From assembly GCA_001695595.3 (NCBI GenBank), contig MBPM02000031.1, positions 1 through 64,000 on the forward strand: 64,000 bases of DNA. The letters are read 5' to 3'. Below, one piece after another: positions 59,441 through 64,000 of the stretch (within the stretch, counting starts at the first letter, position 1; each line of letters begins with the position of its first letter). The DNA comes from Plasmopara viticola. Its lineage: Eukaryota; Oomycota; Peronosporomycetes; Peronosporales; Peronosporaceae. A program made the translations under genes and the position numbers. The notes under the pieces were generated by a model. The model was given only the letters and a program-made list of their open reading frames with translations, had not been told where the DNA came from and did not search any database.

Positions 59441-60037
59441 CTAAACAAAAATGCTCTGGATTTCCACGGTGTCTTGAATGAGGTTTTGCATTAGTAAATC
59501 AAATTCCGGCACATACATTGTCAAAAAAAGAGTTGTCGAGATGGTCGTAGCCCCCGAGACGTAATGCCAACGCTTGTGCCACTTATCATATCGTTCGCCA
59601 CCGGGCATGCCACAATAAATCCACGTAAAGACGCACAGTAAACCAAGAGATAATATCATTGACAAGACGCCGTACCGCTCGTTAGTAAGCGTGTGCTTAC
59701 CAGTAAAGATGAAGATGATGCCGAGGGTGCCACTAATGAGCGCGTCTAGCAATAAAAACTTCGTCTCTTTAGAACGATGAAACATGGTAGAGGCGATAGC
59801 TGCGCCCATCTGCAGCACTCCGCAAAAAATCTGGTCGCAGCTGAACGAAATAAATGCCGCAAGAGCGTACACTATGTTGGAGTAAACGAGGCTGTCGCAC
59901 CACGCACGCTTAGCGTAGCGTGATTGCACCTTACGTCGCGAGCACTTGACGGAGGCTAATTTATGCAGCCCCAGGTTATCGCTTGGTTTCGCCCATTGCC
60001 GTACGAACAGCTTGAGCTTGAACGCGCACACGCACAT
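59441..60037 (-). CDS. Multi-pass membrane protein, possible CREST-superfamily hydrolase-like
   Basis: 198 residues. After a basic N-terminal ~45 residues (KCSRRKVQSRYAKR) come about five hydrophobic spans, near residues 50-66, 68-84, 94-113, 123-143 and 160-180. Polar signature residues sit at membrane edges: STMFHRSKET...LLLDA in the second/third spans, and DKWHKRWHYVSG (H-x3-H) before the last span. This H...D plus HxxxH pattern recalls the CREST superfamily (alkaline ceramidases, PAQR, Per1, TMEM8/myomaker), whose histidines and aspartate bind a metal. The protein is shorter than the usual 7-span members, so it may be a TMEM8-like form or have further exons. Divergent from TyrRS with about 300 bp between starts. 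The open frame is clean; the family call is tentative. Confidence 0.6.
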   Translation of the reverse strand: MCVCAFKLKLFVRQWAKPSDNLGLHKLASVKCSRRKVQSRYAKRAWCDSLVYSNIVYALAAFISFSCDQIFCGVLQMGAAIASTMFHRSKETKFLLLDALISGTLGIIFIFTGKHTLTNERYGVLSMILSLGLLCVFTWIYCGMPGGERYDKWHKRWHYVSGATTISTTLFLTMYVPEFDLLMQNLIQDTVEIQSIFV

Positions 60038-60337
60038 GCCTGGGGATAAACGTAAGGCTGTAAACGGTTACCGTTCAAGCGAAACGGCTGAAATATGTTC
60101 GGTGGCTTTTGGTCATTGGACGTATCAAAACTAGTACCTTTATCAATTACAAAATCCGTACCTTAATCAAATACACTTTAGTGACGCCGTTTAGTGTACT
60201 TTTTGATCACTAAAATTTCTAATCGGAAATGTAAAGGAACAATTGTTATAGTGGCCTGCATATTAGTCGAATTCTTGGAAGAAATACCGGTAGTACTGAT
60301 TCCTAAATTCCAAGCCACCAATGTATTACCGATCCTG
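60038..60337. promoter_or_regulatory. Shared divergent promoter region
   Basis: About 300 bp separates the start codons of the minus-strand membrane protein and the plus-strand TyrRS. A CCAAT box lies on the minus strand (ATTGG near 60,115-60,119). No clear oomycete initiator sequence was recognised. Confidence 0.45.
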
Positions 60338-62688
60338 ATGGCGATGACCCAGCCCGTACCCGCTACTGTTCAAGAGGGCTTTACCGCTCTGAAGCTTGAA
60401 ACTCCTGTGCCTACTTCCCACGCATCCGTCGCACTATCCATCGACGATAAGCTCGCCAAACTTGGTACCATCACTGGTGCTCCACTGTCTGCTGAGATCG
60501 AAGCGCAGTTGCGCACTCTTTTCGCTGAGAAAGCACATCCCATTGCTTATGATGGCATTGAACCCTCAGGTCGCGTAACAATCGCTTCCGGCCTGCTTCG
60601 TGTGCTCAACGCTCAGCGCCTCATGGATGCTGGCTGCCACGTACGTCTGCTAGTGGCTGACACACACGCACTGCTTAATAACAAGTTCGGCGGTGACCTT
60701 AAAAAGCTCCAGTCTGTCAGTACCTACATGGTGGAAGTGTGGAAGTCCTTAGGTCTCGACACTAAAAAGCTGCCAAACCTTGAGATAATGCTGGCTTCTA
60801 CAGAAACTGCACGCCACGCTGGCACCTACTGGTCACAAGTGCTGGACGCTGCTGGTCGCTTCACGGTCGAGCGCGTGCAGCAATGCGCGCCGATTATGGG
60901 CCGTAAAACGGACGATGTCGTGCACAACACAAACCGAATTCTCTACCCGCTTATGCAGCTTGCGGACGGCTTCCTTTTACAGGCCGACATCTACCAGTTT
61001 GGCGCTGACCAGGAAGCTGGCAATGATCTCGTGCGCGATTACATCGCGCAAAAAGGTTTGCCTACCAAGCCTGTTTTCCTCACGCACCCGCTGCTGCTTG
61101 GTTTAAAGCAGGAGCATTTTAAAATGTCCACCACAGACGCTGAGTCGGCCATTTATGTTGATGATACGGCCACAGAAGTCAAGGCGAAAATCAAGAAAGC
61201 GTACTGTGTGCCCGGTGAGGTGGATGGGAATCCGGTTTTAAACTATATGAAGTACCTGGTATTTCCGCTTAACACTGAGGGTATCACACTGGAGCGCAGC
61301 GAGAAAAATGGCGGCAATCTTTCTTTTGCCAACTACGACGAGCTTGAAAAGGCTTTTGTCGATGAGACGGTGCACCCGGCCGACCTCAAGCCTTGTTTGA
61401 CCAAGTACATTAATGCTCTACTCGATCCAGTGCGCCGACATTTTGCTGACGGCCTACTTAAAACGATGTTTTCAAGCATTAAGAAGTTAAAAGTATCCCC
61501 GATCCCGGATACTGAAAAACTGGCCAGCCTGACTCTTCCCGGATTTCCGGAGGTTGTAAAAGAATGGAAGCCTTCCTCGCTGTCGCTGGAAGAACGTGTC
61601 ACTGTCGCCCGCTCTGTCGGTGAGGAATGCATTCAGGAGAACGAGCTGCACGATTTACTGGAAAAGAAGGCTCACCCCGTGTGCTATGATGGGTTCGAGC
61701 CTTCAGGACGCATGCACATTGCTCAGGGTGTTCTGCGCACAGTGAACGTTAACAAGCTTACATTGACCGGCAGTGTATTCCGTTTCTGGGTAGCTGACTG
61801 GTTTGCAATGTTGAACAACAAAATGGGCGGCGACTTGGACAAGATTCGCCTAGTGGGCCAATACATGGTTGAAATCTGGAAATCTGTTGGTATGGACATG
61901 ACCAATGTTGAATTTTTGTGGGCATCTAAGGAGATTATTTCACACAGCGCCTCGTATTGGCTCCGTGTGATAGACATCGCCCGTCGCACGACTATCGCGC
62001 GTACACTTAAGTGCTGCACGATTATGGGCCGCAAGGAGAAGGATGGCATGCAGGCTGCACAGATTCTCTACCCACTGATGCAATGCGCCGATATCTTTAA
62101 TCTGAAGGCCGACATTTGCCAACTAGGTATTGATCAGCGCAAGATCAACATGCTTGCACGCGACTACTGTGACCAGGCAAAAATTCGCTTTAAACCTATC
62201 ATCCTTAGTCACCATATGCTTATGGGTCTAAAAGAAGGTCAAGAGAAAATGTCAAAGAGCGATCCAGAGTCAGCTATCTTCATGGAAGATGCTGCAGACG
62301 ATGTTAGCCGCAAGATTGAAAAAGCTTTTTGTCCAGAGGGCGTCGTGGAGGCGAATCCGATCCTGGACTACATGAAACACATTATTTGCCCCCACTTTAT
62401 CACTGGAGGTGTTACCGTTAAGCTTGTGTGCGGTTCCGAAAAGACATTCACCACGTATCAGGAGCTCGAAGATGCTTTCGTCGCACGCCAAGTAAGTGCG
62501 GTCGACCTCAAAACAGCTTTGACAAAGTATCTAAACGAGTACGTACCTACTTGGATGAGTCGTTTGGTGCCGTTCTTACTTGTTTTTCCCTGTTCAACAG
62601 AATTTTAGAGCCAGTACGCAAGCATTTCTCACAAGGCGAAGCCGAGAAACTGCTAGCCAAAGTGCGCTCGTTCCGCATCACCAGATAA
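60338..62688 (+). CDS. Double-length tyrosyl-tRNA synthetase (one intron)
   Basis: Charges tRNA-Tyr with tyrosine; archaeal/eukaryotic-type class Ic synthetase, presumably cytosolic. Two complete TyrRS modules are fused in one ~762-residue chain: exon 1 to 62,538, exon 2 62,601-62,688. Module 1 (residues ~65-410) has a degenerate HIGH site TIAS (60,578-60,589), KMSTT (61,121-61,135) and GADQEAGND where GIDQRKIN is expected. Module 2 (~445-762) keeps HIAQ (61,715-61,726), GIDQRKIN and KMSKS (62,246-62,260). This resembles the pseudo-dimeric double-length TyrRS described in Leishmania, where only one active site works. Splicing restores KYLNEILEPVRKHF, matching the end of module 1. The frame is open upstream to 60,194, but conserved-looking sequence begins after the adjacent ATGs at 60,338 and 60,344, so I chose 60,338. 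Neighbour of the tRNA array only by distance (16 kb). Confidence 0.93.
62539..62600 (+). other. 62-nt spliceosomal intron in TyrRS
   Basis: Donor GTACGT after ...AACGA, acceptor TTCAACAG before AATTTTAGAG. A CTTAC-type branch site lies near 62,575. Removal joins GA+A to give Glu and keeps frame; retention adds a premature stop at 62,606. Confidence 0.85.
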
Positions 62689-62721
62689 AGACAACGTAGA
62701 GCTGCACTGACTGGTAAGGGG

Positions 62722-62727
62722 AATAAA
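62722..62727 (+). promoter_or_regulatory. Poly(A) signal of TyrRS
   Basis: AATAAA 33 nt after the stop codon. Confidence 0.55.
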
Positions 62728-63139
62728 CAAGATAATTTGATTTCAAACAACGACTATATAAAGACTAAGAGGACACTATAGGAAAGGAGGGTCAGAGTAG
62801 GGTTTTGACATTTGCTGTGGTGAAACCAGAAAAAATGGTTGGCTGCTGGACGTGGTGTCACTGTCCTTAGAAACTTACTGGGCAAGCTTTATACGACGTT
62901 TACGATTTACAACCGTTCCGTATTGTCTGTTGCGCGAAAGAGTTTACCTTCGATAGTATATTGAAACAAATAGACCTCAACCATGCGTGGCAAAAAATAC
63001 TGTTGATCAAGTAGACCAATACCCGCATTAAAATGAACTAGTTGTAATGGCATTAACGGTCGCGTACAATCACTGAGACATTCGGAGCAAGAGTTTTGAC
63101 GGCCAGCGCGTCAAAGCGTCAAGATCACGTTTCGACCTT
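62728..63139. other. No gene recognised
   Basis: Likely the degraded upstream part of the following gypsy relic; no aligned motif could be placed. Confidence 0.5.
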
Positions 63140-64000
63140 TATTAAGATGGTGTTTAATACAGATCATACGCCACTACAGTATAAAGTTTGTTTTGGCCTG
63201 CCGAAGGCAGCACTTTTATTGCGGACTTTGCTGACCGACTAAGCAAAGTGGCTTATTTGGCAGCTGCTGTCGACGATGTCAAGTATATCCGGATCTTCGA
63301 TCGTGTCTTCAGACAACATGGACTCTTAGTGTAAATTGTTCGAGCTGAATCCTCGCTTTACGTGCGTTTTTGTAGATTTAGTAGGTTGTATTAATAGCGG
63401 AACGTCCGCAGGAATATGGTCAGACGGAGCGAAGAAATCGCGTCGCCGAAGACATGTCGCGAAGTGTGTGCGCAAATACGCCAGATCCGCTTTGTAAATG
63501 ATGTACCGGAAATCTTCTCTTATTTCTGTCGGTAGTTGGTGTGCACAAAGAGCCTCAGCATGTGGCTGACCTTCTCCGACAATGGAGCGTCGAGCGAGAT
63601 TGTTCGACGCCTAAAAGTCTCCATGGACAGTCCATAAACTGCATCAAACAATTAGCAATACACACTTTCAAGCACCATTCGTGCTATAGAGCTCGGAGCT
63701 TTTTGAGACTTAGACCTGTCGACCTTTGATTCCTCTTGAGGTCGACGAAATATTTTTCTTTTTTAGTAGACCGCCTCTCACTCAGTAGGTGCTGCCGTTT
63801 TCTCGCGGTGTACCAAACGGCTGGTTGGCCGTGAGATTTCGACTTTCTGATCTTCGACGAAATTGTCGCAGGAACAAATGAATTGCATAATGGTACGTGT
63901 CACCATAGAAAAACCAGCGACGGATGCTCAACTGTTCGACCTTTGAAAAAGGACACAGCATCGGTTCGAAACATCCAGCACCAAAAAATACTTGGCAACT
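63140..64000 (+). pseudogene. Ty3/gypsy retrotransposon pol relic (RNase H and integrase)
   Basis: Three frames carry consecutive pieces of pol. FNTDHTPLQ at 63,153-63,179 is the RNase H TDHxPL segment. IADFADRLSKVAYLAAAV...DRVFRQHGL at 63,218-63,331 is the integrase core around the first catalytic aspartate. NPRFT near 63,350 continues the core (DPRFT in live elements). GQTERRNRVAEDMSRSVCA at 63,418-63,474 covers the third catalytic (E-like) region. STKKYLAT close to the window end resembles the VLLSTKxL motif after integrase. The 50-bp gap between RNase H and integrase shows an internal deletion. Frameshifts and stops make it inactive; it runs past the window edge. Confidence 0.75.

Noticed and set aside
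4369..62688. A functional link between the tRNA-Ala array and the nearby aminoacyl-tRNA synthetase.
   Set aside because: The synthetase is for tyrosine, not alanine, and 16 kb of repeat-rich DNA separates them; coincidence is the simplest reading.

Overview
The window is eukaryotic, most likely from an oomycete (Phytophthora or downy-mildew type). The clues are a double-length archaeal/eukaryotic-type tyrosyl-tRNA synthetase with one 62-nt GT-AG intron, an L1-like LINE relic, decayed Ty3/gypsy fragments and gene-poor AT-rich DNA. The taxon is an inference; no species marker is visible.

Positions 1-44,440 are one giant tandem array of tRNA-Ala(CGC) genes, all on the minus strand. It runs off the left edge and is interrupted once, at 176-4,368, by a 5'-truncated LINE followed by an LTR-like element with twin hairpins. 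The repeat unit is about 830-834 bp. Each unit holds a well-formed tRNA-Ala (73 nt, G3:U70, anticodon CGC, T5 terminator downstream), a second decayed tRNA-Ala copy, and a third remnant of only about 13 nt of a tRNA 5' end. From 4.4 to about 18.5 kb the units are almost identical and differ mainly by 0-5 nt deletions at one spacer site. From about 19 kb to 44.4 kb they diverge progressively, with hybrid and truncated units, a 2.0-kb higher-order repeat, fold-back insertions and two units that keep a relic divergent tRNA-Glu. I count 46 positions of the first Ala type (19 of them identical and intact) and 50 of the second type.

From 44.4 to 59.4 kb I see no convincing gene. There is a 57-bp tandem duplication, two opposed copies of a ~330-bp SINE-like element with target-site duplications, weak gypsy integrase and gag relics, LTR-like promoter/poly(A) signals, and a degenerate ~90-bp tandem repeat.

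The gene-bearing part is at 59.4-62.7 kb: a minus-strand multi-pass membrane protein (possibly CREST superfamily) and, divergently, the double-length TyrRS, whose N-terminal half has degenerate catalytic motifs while the C-terminal half keeps HIxQ and KMSKS. After the TyrRS poly(A) signal the window ends in a frameshifted Ty3/gypsy pol relic. The standout is the tRNA-Ala array itself.
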